From the NCBI GenBank assembly GCA_030593155.1, contig JAUVHT010000046.1, positions 1 to 6,562 of the forward strand: a stretch of 6,562 bases of DNA. Direction: 5' to 3'. Below are positions 1 to 6,234 of this stretch, piece by piece. The notes under the pieces are model-generated. The model was not told the origin of the DNA and made no database searches. It worked only from the letters and a program-made list of their open reading frames with translations. The DNA is from Candidatus Bathyarchaeota archaeon. Lineage in GTDB: Archaea > Thermoproteota > Bathyarchaeia > TCS64. Position 1 is the first letter of the stretch. Every line of letters begins with the position of its first letter. Made by a program: the position numbers and the translations under genes.

Positions 1-77
1 GCATGGACGTGGATGTCTATGGCGCCCTTTAGAAGCTCTTGGGAAAGCTCCAATGATCTGCCTTCGGGGAGGATCAC
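1..77 (-). CDS. Partial amidohydrolase-like protein (DUF6282-like), N-terminus only
   Basis: The gene starts at GTG (77-75) and runs off the left edge, leaving 25 codons. The visible peptide reads MILPEGRSLELSQ followed by ELLKGAIDIHVH. The D-x-H-x-H ending (Asp21, His23, His25) is the first metal-binding strand of amidohydrolase-superfamily TIM barrels, and a short 'LLKGAIDxHVH' lead-in is what I recall for the DUF6282 group of uncharacterised amidohydrolase-like proteins. The GTG is preceded by GGAG (minus-strand reading of 84-87) six bases upstream, a good SD, and an in-frame stop lies farther upstream, so the start cannot lie much earlier. A TTG at 53 is a weaker alternative. It points the same way as the oxidoreductase gene to its right, about 170 bp downstream of that gene's stop. 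The substrate is unknown. The family call rests on a very short segment. Confidence 0.55.
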   Translation of the reverse strand, partial: MILPEGRSLELSQELLKGAIDIHVH

Positions 78-250
78 AACAGTCTCCGGATATCTTCCCG
101 TGTTTGAATTGAAATACTTCGCGATTTAGGGAGTTATGAGATACCTACTTTCTCCAGCCGCCTCATGATAGTGAAGACGATCAAGGCGCGCGCAGTCACC
201 AGTTAATCACAGTTAAACGGCGAAACTTGATTCCTCTCGTAACTGTGTGT
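78..250. other. Intergenic gap with no supported gene
   Basis: This 173-bp stretch lies between the oxidoreductase stop and the start of the left-edge gene. All frames I read on the minus strand are broken by stops (for example a nine-codon ATG frame ending near 139). It is more AT-rich than the genes and must hold the promoter of the left-edge gene if that gene has its own. Candidate boxes such as AGTATTTC (about 112-119, minus reading) are weak. Apart from the CAGTTAA repeats, nothing else stands out. Confidence 0.5.
200..247. repeat. CAGTTAA direct repeat plus inverted copy (8-bp stem)
   Basis: CAGTTAA occurs at 200-206 and again at 210-216, one helical turn apart. CACAGTTA at 208-215 has an exact reverse complement, TAACTGTG, at 240-247, with a 24-base spacer. 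The inverted pair starts just after the stop codon of the oxidoreductase (251-253 on the minus strand), so it could form an 8-bp stem in that transcript's 3' end. The tandem copies could instead be a regulator site for the left-edge gene. There is no strong T tract next to it. Function is not established, and an 8-bp match can arise by chance. Confidence 0.3.
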
Positions 251-1330
251 TCACTCGAGGTGGCAGCGGAGCATCATCTCGCCGAAGACCCCGGGGGCGC
301 GGCAGGCATCGCAGGAGATGCAGGTCGCCGCCGGCTGCCCCACCTCTAGGAGCCGTACAAGGTTGGGTTCCCTGATGAAAGGCCTGCTCATCGAGATGAG
401 GTCGGCCACGTCCTTCTCTATGATGGCCTCCATACACCTTCGGCTCCTGATGCCGTTGACCAGGGCCATGGTCGTCGGCTTGATGGCCTCCCTGATCTTG
501 GCGGCATGGCCGGCAAAGTTGGCCTCTGAGAGTTCGGGGTCGTCTGACCTCGCCCTGACTCGCCTGATCTCTGCTACCTGGCCGACTCCCCCGCCGCTGA
601 TCTCGATGGCGTTGATACCCCTCTTGGATAGGGCTTTGGTCACCTCGATGCTGTCCTCGACTGTGAACCCGCTGGGGCTGAAGTCGTCGCAGTTGATCTT
701 GATGAGCACGGGGATGCAACCCCCGACCCTAGCCCGGATCTCGTCGTATACCTCGTTGAGGAGGCGCATCCTGTTCCCCAAGCTGCCGCCGTACTCGTCG
801 TTCCTCCTGTTCGCGAGCCTGGAGAGGAACTGGGAGACGAGGTAGCCGTGGGCGCCGTGGATCTGGACGCCGTCGAAGCCCGCGTCCATGGACCGCTGCG
901 CGGCGTCGCCGAAGGCGTCCACTATCTCGTGGATCTCGTCGACTGTGAGGGCCCTCGCCGTCCAGTCCGCCTCCCCGTACTCGGAGGGTCCGGCTCTGTC
1001 CACGATGCTCTTATAGCCGGCGTGGTTGAGCTGGGTGACGATCTTCCCGCCATGTTCATGTACGACATCTGTGAGCTCCCGGAGCTTGGGCACGTGGATG
1101 TCCCCGCTGATGCCCGCCATTCCCTTGTGGGCCTTCCCCGCGTCGGCGACATACGTGTGGCCCTTGATTATTAGGCCCACGCCTCCCTCGGCCAGGCGCC
1201 TGTAGAGGTCGATGATCTCCGGGCGGACGACGCCCCGTTCGTCGGACCAGTAGGAAGTGGTGGGGGACCTCATGAAGCGGTTCCGGATCTCCAGGGGGCC
1301 TATTTCGTAGGGTTCGAAGAGGACTGACAT
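251..1330 (-). CDS. Old Yellow Enzyme-family NADH:flavin oxidoreductase
   Basis: A 359-residue FMN-dependent TIM-barrel ene-reductase of the OYE family, expected to reduce activated C=C bonds using NAD(P)H in the cytoplasm. Family signatures are clear: the N-terminal 'IGPLEIRNRF' strand, TQLNHAG around Gln100 and His103, the substrate-binding His158-x-x-His161 pair in IHGAHGYL, the FLSRLANRRNDEYGG loop (168-182), and the phosphate-binding NGIRS near 292-296. The C-terminus carries Cys337, Cys340, Cys343 and Cys356 (spacing CxxCxxC-x12-C), resembling the [4Fe-4S] site of 2,4-dienoyl-CoA reductase. Unlike that enzyme (about 670 residues), it lacks the C-terminal FAD/NAD(P) domain, so it may take electrons from a separate partner. 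The ATG start matches the family N-terminus. No SD is visible. It is divergent from the CoA-disulfide-reductase-like gene. The physiological substrate cannot be read from sequence. Confidence 0.95.
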   Translation of the reverse strand: MSVLFEPYEIGPLEIRNRFMRSPTTSYWSDERGVVRPEIIDLYRRLAEGGVGLIIKGHTYVADAGKAHKGMAGISGDIHVPKLRELTDVVHEHGGKIVTQLNHAGYKSIVDRAGPSEYGEADWTARALTVDEIHEIVDAFGDAAQRSMDAGFDGVQIHGAHGYLVSQFLSRLANRRNDEYGGSLGNRMRLLNEVYDEIRARVGGCIPVLIKINCDDFSPSGFTVEDSIEVTKALSKRGINAIEISGGGVGQVAEIRRVRARSDDPELSEANFAGHAAKIREAIKPTTMALVNGIRSRRCMEAIIEKDVADLISMSRPFIREPNLVRLLEVGQPAATCISCDACRAPGVFGEMMLRCHLE

Positions 1331-1359
1331 TTCGAAGCGCTAGAGGAGTTGGAATCGCT

Positions 1360-1369
1360 GTTTTAGAAG
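1360..1369 (-). promoter_or_regulatory. Weak TATA-like box for the OYE gene
   Basis: Minus-strand CTTCTAAAAC lies about 34 bp upstream of the ATG at 1330. With the usual archaeal TATA-to-start distance of about 25 bp, transcription would begin about 7-10 bases before the ATG, which fits the lack of an SD. The match to the archaeal box is poor. Confidence 0.25.
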
Positions 1370-1426
1370 TTATCGGAGCCGAACAAGATCCCTTAACACG
1401 GGTTTACTGCCTACCCAGCATAGCAA

Positions 1427-1434
1427 CTTAAAAA
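1427..1434 (+). promoter_or_regulatory. TATA-like box for the CoA-disulfide reductase-like gene
   Basis: CTTAAAAA sits in a locally AT-rich patch and would place the transcription start near 1455, a dozen bases before the TTG start at 1468. That short leader just includes the GGAGG at 1454-1458 or cuts into it. The position is plausible for archaeal TBP, but no BRE element is obvious. Confidence 0.35.
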
Positions 1435-1467
1435 CGGGCCACCCTAGAGTATTGGAGGCTTTCCATT

Positions 1468-3171
1468 TTGGAAAGGAGGAAGATAGTCATCATCGGAGGC
1501 GTCGCCACGGGCCCCAAGACCGCGGCGCGCTGCAGGAGACTCGATCAAGACGCCGAGATCACCATCGTAGAGAGGGGGGACCTCATCAGCTACGCGGGCT
1601 GCGGCTTGCCCTTCTACGTCGAGGACGTCATAGAGGAGTACGACGCCCTGCGGACAACGGCGAGGGGTGTACTCAGAGATGCGTCCTACTTCCGGGACCA
1701 TAAGGGCGTCAGGGTTCTGGACAACACCGAGGCGCTCAAAATCAACAGAAAGGCGAAGACGGTCACGGTGAAGGACCTGAGAACGGGCGAAACCAGGGAC
1801 CTTCCCTATAACAAGCTGGTGCTGGCAACGGGAGCCAGCCCCTTCGTCCCAAAGATGGAGGGCATCGAGCTCGAAGGCGTCCACCGATTGTACAACCCCC
1901 ATGACGCCAAGACCATAAAGGAGGCCTTGGACCGGGGCGCCAGGAGGGTCGTCATCGTGGGAGGGGGCCTCATCGGCATGGAGACATGCGGCGCCTTCGT
2001 GGGGAGGGGATGCGAGGTCACCGTCCTCGAGATGATGCCCCACCTAGTGCCCACCCTCATGGACGAAGAGATGGCCCTCCTCCTGGAGAAGTACCTCAAG
2101 GAGAGCGGCGTCAGGGTCTCGACGGGGAGCCCGGTCAGCAAGATACTCGACGACGGGACGGGAAGGGTCGCAGGGGTGGAGACTGCCGACGGGCGGAGAG
2201 TCGACGCCGATCTGGTCGTCGTGGCAATCGGAGTCCGCCCTAACACCGAACTAGCGGTGGAAACTGGTCTAGATATAGGGCCTACGAGGGCCATCGCCGT
2301 TAACGATTGCCTCCGGACCAGCGACCCGGACATCTACGCCGGCGGCGACTGCGTCGAGAACACCCATCTGGTCACCGGCGAGAAGGTATACACGCCCATG
2401 GGCAGCACCGCCAACAAGCACGGGAGGATCATAGCCGACAACATCAACGGGAAGAGGACCACTTTCCCCGGCGTTACCGCGACAGCGGTCTTCAAGATGT
2501 TGGATTTCAACTGCGGAGCCACCGGCATCACCGAGAAGAAAGCACGGGAGCTGGGCTATGATGTGGTCACGTCCCTCTGCCCGAGGAGGGATCACAGCCA
2601 CTACATACCCGGGGCTGAATTCTTCGTCGTGAAACTCGTCGCCGACCGGAAGACGGGCAGGGTCCTCGGCTGTCAGGTGGTGGGAGAGGGCGACGGCGTC
2701 AAGCGCATCGACGTTGCGGCAACCGTCCTCAAGTTCGGCGGGGACGTGAAGGCCCTGGCCGACCTCGACCTCGCCTATGCTCCGCCGTATAGTGAGGCGA
2801 TGGACGCGATCGCCCACGCGGCCAACGTCATCAGGAACAAAGTAGACGGACTGGCCCACGGCGTGCCGCCGGTCGAGATGAAGAGGAGGCTTGAGAGCAA
2901 CGAGGACTTCGTCTTCGCCGATTGCAGGGACCGGCCCTCCTACGAGGAGCAGACCATCGAGAACGAGCGGACCATAAACATGCCGTTTGAGGAGTTGATG
3001 GAGGGACGCCCTGAGCTCCCCAAGGACAAGGAGATCATCTTCTTCTGCAACACGAGCATCACGGCCTACGCCGCCGAGCGGGTCCTGCGATCGATGGGCT
3101 ACGAGGATGTCAAGTTCTTGGACGGCAGCCTGGACGCCTGGCCTTTCCCCCTTGAAGTCTTGAAGAAGTAA
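1468..3171 (+). CDS. CoA-disulfide reductase-type flavoprotein with C-terminal rhodanese domain
   Basis: A 567-residue FAD/NAD(P)H enzyme of the single-cysteine pyridine nucleotide-disulfide reductase group. Relatives reduce CoA disulfide, polysulfide or CoA-persulfide, or act as NADH oxidases. Domains in order: FAD-binding IIGGVATG (8-15); redox Cys45 in SYAGCGLPFY; NAD(P)-binding GGGLIG (165-170) followed by an acidic strand end (LE, 187-188); second FAD motif IYAGGDC (289-295); dimerisation domain with LAYAPPYSEAMD (435-446); and rhodanese domain (about 470-567) with Asp485, Cys527 and the closing LDGSLDAW. The rhodanese fusion favours a sulfur-transfer or persulfide role. Its Cys527 loop, CNTSITA, differs from the common CxxGxxS form. 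The start is TTG, chosen because GGAGG lies nine bases upstream and the FAD motif begins at residue 6; no in-frame ATG is suitable. Transcription converges on the HIT gene with 11 bp between stops. The exact substrate is undetermined. Confidence 0.93.
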   Translation: MERRKIVIIGGVATGPKTAARCRRLDQDAEITIVERGDLISYAGCGLPFYVEDVIEEYDALRTTARGVLRDASYFRDHKGVRVLDNTEALKINRKAKTVTVKDLRTGETRDLPYNKLVLATGASPFVPKMEGIELEGVHRLYNPHDAKTIKEALDRGARRVVIVGGGLIGMETCGAFVGRGCEVTVLEMMPHLVPTLMDEEMALLLEKYLKESGVRVSTGSPVSKILDDGTGRVAGVETADGRRVDADLVVVAIGVRPNTELAVETGLDIGPTRAIAVNDCLRTSDPDIYAGGDCVENTHLVTGEKVYTPMGSTANKHGRIIADNINGKRTTFPGVTATAVFKMLDFNCGATGITEKKARELGYDVVTSLCPRRDHSHYIPGAEFFVVKLVADRKTGRVLGCQVVGEGDGVKRIDVAATVLKFGGDVKALADLDLAYAPPYSEAMDAIAHAANVIRNKVDGLAHGVPPVEMKRRLESNEDFVFADCRDRPSYEEQTIENERTINMPFEELMEGRPELPKDKEIIFFCNTSITAYAAERVLRSMGYEDVKFLDGSLDAWPFPLEVLKK

Positions 3172-3178
3172 ACCTGAA

Positions 3179-3183
3179 TTTTT
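3179..3183 (+). terminator. Short oligo-T tract after the flavoprotein gene
   Basis: TTTTT begins eight bases after the TAA stop and ends inside the stop codon of the convergent HIT gene. Archaeal RNA polymerase can terminate at T runs without a hairpin, and no hairpin fits in the 11-bp gap. A single five-base run is weak evidence. Confidence 0.25.
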
Positions 3184-3623
3184 CACTTGGCCGTGTCGGA
3201 GGCCAGTTCCCGGATCCTCCCTGCGATCCTTTCCATCTCCTCCACGCCGGGGCGTCTATGGCCCCGGGCGATACCCTGGATTATGCCTCCCCGGTCGCCC
3301 CTGGACCGGGGGATGACGTGGATGTGGACGTGGAGGACCTCTTGGCCGCTCTCCCGGCCGTTGTTGATGCCGATGGTGCTCGCCGGTGCGTCCATCGCCT
3401 TCTGGATCCCGCCCACTAGGTCGCGGAGGGCCCCGAACAGAGCCGCAGCGTCCTCCTCGTGCAGGTCTTCGACCTTGGCGATGTGGGCCTTGGGGATTAT
3501 CAGTGTGTGGCCGGGGGCCGAGGGGTTGATGTCCAGAAAGGCGAGGACCCTCTCGTCCTCGTAGACCTTGTAGGCGGGGAGCTCGCCCCTGATGATCCTG
3601 CAGAAGACGCATCTCTCGGACAT
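3183..3623 (-). CDS. HIT-family nucleotide hydrolase/transferase
   Basis: A 146-residue histidine-triad protein, the usual length for the Hint/Fhit-like group that hydrolyses adenosine phosphoramidates or dinucleoside polyphosphates in the cytoplasm. The catalytic triad is HVHIHVIPR with His98, His100 and His102; His100 is the expected nucleophile. Cys5 and Cys8 (CVFC), with His47 (KAHI) and His98, form the zinc site found in many family members. The nucleotide-contacting NNG (87-89) and GQEV (93-96) segments are also present. The ATG start is preceded by GAGGG three bases upstream, part of a GAGGGTCA stretch resembling the archaeal SD. It lies 45 bp downstream of the DUF362 gene on the same strand, so co-transcription is likely. 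Which nucleotide it cleaves cannot be decided from sequence. Confidence 0.95.
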   Translation of the reverse strand: MSERCVFCRIIRGELPAYKVYEDERVLAFLDINPSAPGHTLIIPKAHIAKVEDLHEEDAAALFGALRDLVGGIQKAMDAPASTIGINNGRESGQEVLHVHIHVIPRSRGDRGGIIQGIARGHRRPGVEEMERIAGRIRELASDTAK

Positions 3624-3668
3624 TGACCCTCGATTATGAAGGGCTTCGGGCCTTGAAAGGATTATCCG

Positions 3669-4757
3669 CTAGCCTTCCTTCCTGATGGCTCTGAGGGCGC
3701 CGTTAGGGCAGAGCTCGATGCAGCAGAAGCACTGGATGCAGCTGGGGTCGTGGATCTCCGGGTTCCCGTGCATCGTTATGGCCCCTGCGGGGCAGACCTC
3801 GGCGCATATGCCGCAGCCGGTGCACTTCTCCCCGTCGCACTCGATGGGCATCCGGATGTCGATGAACGCCTGGCCGTCAGAGTGGATCTGAGGCCTCTTG
3901 AGGGGCCGAGCTACCACGGCTACGGGTGAGCCCACGACCTCAACCTCATCGAGTGATGCGGGACCCAGCCCTCGCTCGACGGCCAGGAAGTTCGTCCCGA
4001 CCTCCAGCGGATCCCAGCCCATGACGGCGGAGGCTACCAAGTCGACGGCGACCGCGTCATCGCCGGCGATGACGAGGCCCAGGTCGACGGGGTCTCCGGT
4101 GGTGGGCCCTTCCCCCTCCATCGCCACGACGGCGTCCACGACGTTAAGGACGACCCGGTCACTGATGCAGCCGTAGAGGTCAACGAGGAGGCGGCTGAAG
4201 GCCTCGGGGTCGTTGCCCGTCCGGACATGGTGGTGGGCCTTGGTCCCCCCCTGCTGGAGGCCGAACAGGTTCTTGACCGCGCAGGTCAGCTTGGTGAGTG
4301 TGTGGGTCTTGAGCTTGGGGACGTTGAAGATGCCGTCGCACTCCAGGGCGAACCTGGGGAACCAGAACTCCTTCAACACCTCGCCCTCCTCGTTTACCAT
4401 CTTCACCGGCTCCTCCCTGTCTAGAACGTTTATCTCCACCCCGGCCTCCCGACAGATCCCCCTGACGCCAAGGCCGTCGAAGACGATGTCGGGCCGTGCG
4501 TAGGAGGCCATCGCGGGGCACTCCCCGACCACCGGCTTCGCACCGGCCTCCTCGATCATCTCCGCCAGGGTCATGAAGATACGAGGATCCGTGGTGGCCC
4601 CCTTATCGGCGGTTATCGTCGTGAAAAGATTGGGTTTGACGAGGTAGGATCCCCCGGGTTTCACGAACTCTCCTATCCCCCCGAGGAGCCCAACGGCCTC
4701 CCTGACGGCGTCCTCCACGCTCCCCTCGACCTTGACTATGGCGACCAGGGGCTTCAT
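3669..4757 (-). CDS. DUF362 domain protein with two [4Fe-4S] ferredoxin motifs
   Basis: A 362-residue iron-sulfur protein of a family common in anaerobic archaea and bacteria, with no settled reaction. The DUF362 part (about 1-290) shows KPNLF (41-45), VPKLKTHTLT (146-155), VKNLFG (161-166) and MEGEGP (213-218), all typical of the family. The C-terminal ferredoxin part has Cys312/315/318/322 followed by Pro and Cys340/343/346/350 followed by Pro, two complete [4Fe-4S] ligand sets. Additional cysteines occur at 307 and 345. No signal peptide or membrane segment is seen, so it is probably cytoplasmic and passes electrons to or from an unknown partner. The ATG has no SD, but a TATA-like box 27 bp upstream suggests a leaderless message. 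The HIT gene follows after 45 bp. Confidence 0.93.
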   Translation of the reverse strand: MKPLVAIVKVEGSVEDAVREAVGLLGGIGEFVKPGGSYLVKPNLFTTITADKGATTDPRIFMTLAEMIEEAGAKPVVGECPAMASYARPDIVFDGLGVRGICREAGVEINVLDREEPVKMVNEEGEVLKEFWFPRFALECDGIFNVPKLKTHTLTKLTCAVKNLFGLQQGGTKAHHHVRTGNDPEAFSRLLVDLYGCISDRVVLNVVDAVVAMEGEGPTTGDPVDLGLVIAGDDAVAVDLVASAVMGWDPLEVGTNFLAVERGLGPASLDEVEVVGSPVAVVARPLKRPQIHSDGQAFIDIRMPIECDGEKCTGCGICAEVCPAGAITMHGNPEIHDPSCIQCFCCIELCPNGALRAIRKEG

Positions 4758-4779
4758 GGTTTACTGAATCCGCTCAGGA

Positions 4780-4788
4780 GATTAAAAG
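4780..4788 (-). promoter_or_regulatory. TATA-like box for the DUF362-HIT operon
   Basis: Minus-strand CTTTTAATC is centred about 27 bp before the ATG at 4757. In archaea that places the transcription start at or next to the A of the ATG, giving a leaderless message, which agrees with the absence of any SD. Upstream sequence is too degenerate to call a BRE. Confidence 0.45.
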
Positions 4789-4846
4789 AAGAGCGGGTTG
4801 CGCCTGTTGTTAAGGTAAATAGTGGGCCGTTCGAAGAGGGATCACG

Positions 4847-5218
4847 ATGAGCCCCTCCGATCTCCTTCTGATATTCGCGTACAACGCCGACAGCGGCTTC
4901 TTAGAGGCCCTAAAGGATGGGATGAGGAAGGTCGTCTCCCCCAGCACCTATCCCTGCAGGCTTTGCGCCCTCACGTACGGGCTGGCAACCATGAGGCCGC
5001 GCTGGAGGAGTTTCGTCGAGGGGGCTGGGTGTCCGGGTGGAGTTCCTCCACAGGGACGAGTTCCGAGAGCGTTACAGAGAGGCGGGGTTCCCCTCGGCAT
5101 ACATAGAGGGGGAGAGCTTGAGATATTCATCGGCAGTGACGAGATGTATGCCACCGAGATCCTCGATGACCTGATGGCGTTGGTCGGGGAGAGGCTTGAA
5201 GAGCGGAGCCTAGAGTAA
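4847..5218 (+). CDS. Small conserved CxxC protein; middle third out of frame
   Basis: The open frame encodes 123 residues, but only residues 1-59 and 89-123 look native. The N-terminus has FAYNADSG (10-17) and SPSTYPCRLCALTYG (31-45) with Cys37-x-x-Cys40. I recall these from a small, uncharacterised conserved family in which they are followed by a 'VEFLHRDEF' segment. That segment is present here, but in another frame (5025-5111: LGVRVEFLHRDEF, then RERYREAGFPSAYIEG). Removing one G from GGGGG at 5020-5024 and adding one to GGGGG at 5108-5112 restores a continuous protein of the same length ending EIFIGSDEM and so on. As written, residues 60-88 are a Gly/Pro/Arg-rich scramble. The ATG is preceded by GAGGG (4836-4840), six bases away. 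Function is unknown; the CxxC may bind metal or be redox-active. Sequencing error and true decay are both possible. Confidence 0.8.
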   Translation: MSPSDLLLIFAYNADSGFLEALKDGMRKVVSPSTYPCRLCALTYGLATMRPRWRSFVEGAGCPGGVPPQGRVPRALQRGGVPLGIHRGGELEIFIGSDEMYATEILDDLMALVGERLEERSLE

Positions 5219-5261
5219 GCCAACCATGGATTTTAGCGACTTGAAAAGTCTAGTTATTTGG

Positions 5262-5279
5262 AAAAAAGTAGGGAAAAAT
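5262..5279 (-). terminator. Double oligo-T tract after the creatininase gene
   Basis: On the minus strand, directly after the TGA stop at 5280-5282, come TTTTT (5278-5274) and TTTTTT (5267-5262) separated by a C-rich hexamer. This AT-rich 60-bp gap lies between two convergent genes. Archaeal polymerases terminate at such T runs without needing a stem-loop, and I see none. Confidence 0.45.
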
Positions 5280-6134
5280 TCAGTCCTTGAAGGCGTCGGG
5301 GATGGGTATCGTCTTCCAAGTATCGATGAAGTCCACAAAGAACTTGACCCGCTCCTCGAAGCGCGTCCCCCCCTCCTCTGCGGAGGCGGTCCTCGGGTCG
5401 TTGATGCCGTAGACGCCGGTGGATGTGAAGTCGATGTTCACAGGGGGCATGCATGCGGATCTCACCTGGCTGACCACCTCAAAGTCCTCCCTGTCGGGAT
5501 CCATGAACTCGAAGAGCCTCGGGTGCATCTCCAAAGCGGGCTCCCAGCCATCCAGGCGCCACATCTCCACCAGCTCGGGGAAGAGGTGGAGGGCGCCAGA
5601 GGTCTCAGTGGGCCCCGAGTGGACGTCCCAGTAGCGCTTCTGCCTATCTGCCACCTCCTTAGCCATATCCGTGTCGCTGGGGCCGCTGGGAGTGGCCACC
5701 ATCACGTTGTAGTAGTTCTTTGCTAGCCGGGCCGTGAGGTTGAAGATCTCCCTGTTGCCGCCGTGGTGGTTGGACATCACGAACCTCTTGACCCCGTGGT
5801 CGGCGAGGCTGGCGATGGTGTCCATCAGGACGGCGAGGAGTGTCTCCTCCCTGAAGGTGACGGTGCCCCTGAAGCCCATGTGGTGGGGCGAGTACCCCGG
5901 CCAGCAGGGGTGGAAGGCGACGCTGTTCGTCCTCTTGGCAACCGCGTGGACGAAGTGCCTCGCCCCGTGGCTGTCCATGCCCAGGGGGAGGTGGGGTCCG
6001 TGCTGCTCTATGGCGCCGACGCCGATGATCACCACCGGGGCGGGCTCGTTGTCCAGCCAGTCCTCGAAGGCTGGGCGGGTCAGCTCGTGGAGCCAGAACT
6101 TGCTAAGCTTTCCGTTCTCTGACAAGAATCTCAC
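5280..6134 (-). CDS. Creatininase-family metal-dependent amidohydrolase
   Basis: A 284-residue member of the creatininase/creatinine amidohydrolase family, binuclear-metal enzymes that open cyclic amides or cleave formamides. Conserved blocks are GAIEQHGPHLPLGMD (40-54; Glu43, His45 and Asp54 as metal ligands), HHMGFRGTVTF (84-94), SNHHGGN (121-127; His124 the likely ligand) and DVHSGPTETS (170-179; Glu177 a ligand, His172 likely catalytic). Archaeal relatives include ArfB, the FAPy deformylase of flavin and F420 synthesis, but nothing here is specific to that subgroup, and real creatininase activity is unlikely to be inferable. The start is GTG at 6134: no SD precedes it, but a TATA-like box lies 26 bp upstream, fitting a leaderless message. 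A TTG three codons in has a GGTGA-like SD and is the alternative. It is divergent from the DNPH1-like gene. Confidence 0.92.
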   Translation of the reverse strand: MRFLSENGKLSKFWLHELTRPAFEDWLDNEPAPVVIIGVGAIEQHGPHLPLGMDSHGARHFVHAVAKRTNSVAFHPCWPGYSPHHMGFRGTVTFREETLLAVLMDTIASLADHGVKRFVMSNHHGGNREIFNLTARLAKNYYNVMVATPSGPSDTDMAKEVADRQKRYWDVHSGPTETSGALHLFPELVEMWRLDGWEPALEMHPRLFEFMDPDREDFEVVSQVRSACMPPVNIDFTSTGVYGINDPRTASAEEGGTRFEERVKFFVDFIDTWKTIPIPDAFKD

Positions 6135-6156
6135 CGGAGATACTGGGGCCGATCAA

Positions 6157-6164
6157 GATTTAAC
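6157..6164 (-). promoter_or_regulatory. TATA-like box for the creatininase gene
   Basis: Minus-strand GTTAAATC is centred about 26 bp from the GTG at 6134, which would put transcription initiation at the start codon. The same bases read GATTTAAC on the plus strand and could also serve the divergent DNPH1-like gene, giving a leader of about 45-50 bases there. Confidence 0.45.
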
Positions 6165-6234
6165 GGATTCTACCCCAATTACAGGCAGAACATCGAGATG
6201 GATACAGCCAAAACTATCCAGGAGTGACCGAGCC

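Noticed and set aside
318..845. Plus-strand open frame of 175 codons inside the OYE gene
   Set aside because: It is antisense to conserved OYE motifs and its low-complexity Leu/Ser/Ala-rich product matches nothing I recognise.
1452..1703. TTG-started frame just before the flavoprotein gene
   Set aside because: It starts on the bases of the SD site and overlaps the FAD-binding motif in another frame; the product is Arg/His-rich and shadow-like.
1444..2043. Minus-strand open frame of 199 codons across the flavoprotein start
   Set aside because: It is antisense to the FAD and NAD motifs and would run through the promoter region; no domain is visible.
2269..3186. Long minus-strand open frame (305 codons) opposite the flavoprotein gene
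   Set aside because: It lies wholly antisense to strong FAD-reductase and rhodanese motifs, has no recognisable domain, and is a normal by-product of GC-rich coding DNA.
4822..5106. Plus-strand 94-codon frame overlapping the CxxC gene
   Set aside because: It is in the third frame, neither the native ends nor the restored middle, and gives an Arg/Ser-rich product. The family-like segments are in the other two frames.
5020..5112. Programmed ribosomal frameshifting as the reason for the frame switches
   Set aside because: Two opposite shifts in a short metabolic-type gene, both at plain G runs without a slippery heptamer or downstream structure that I can see, fit indels much better.
5226..5726. 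Plus-strand 166-codon frame opposite the creatininase gene
   Set aside because: It is antisense to the conserved His/Glu metal motifs and has no family features.
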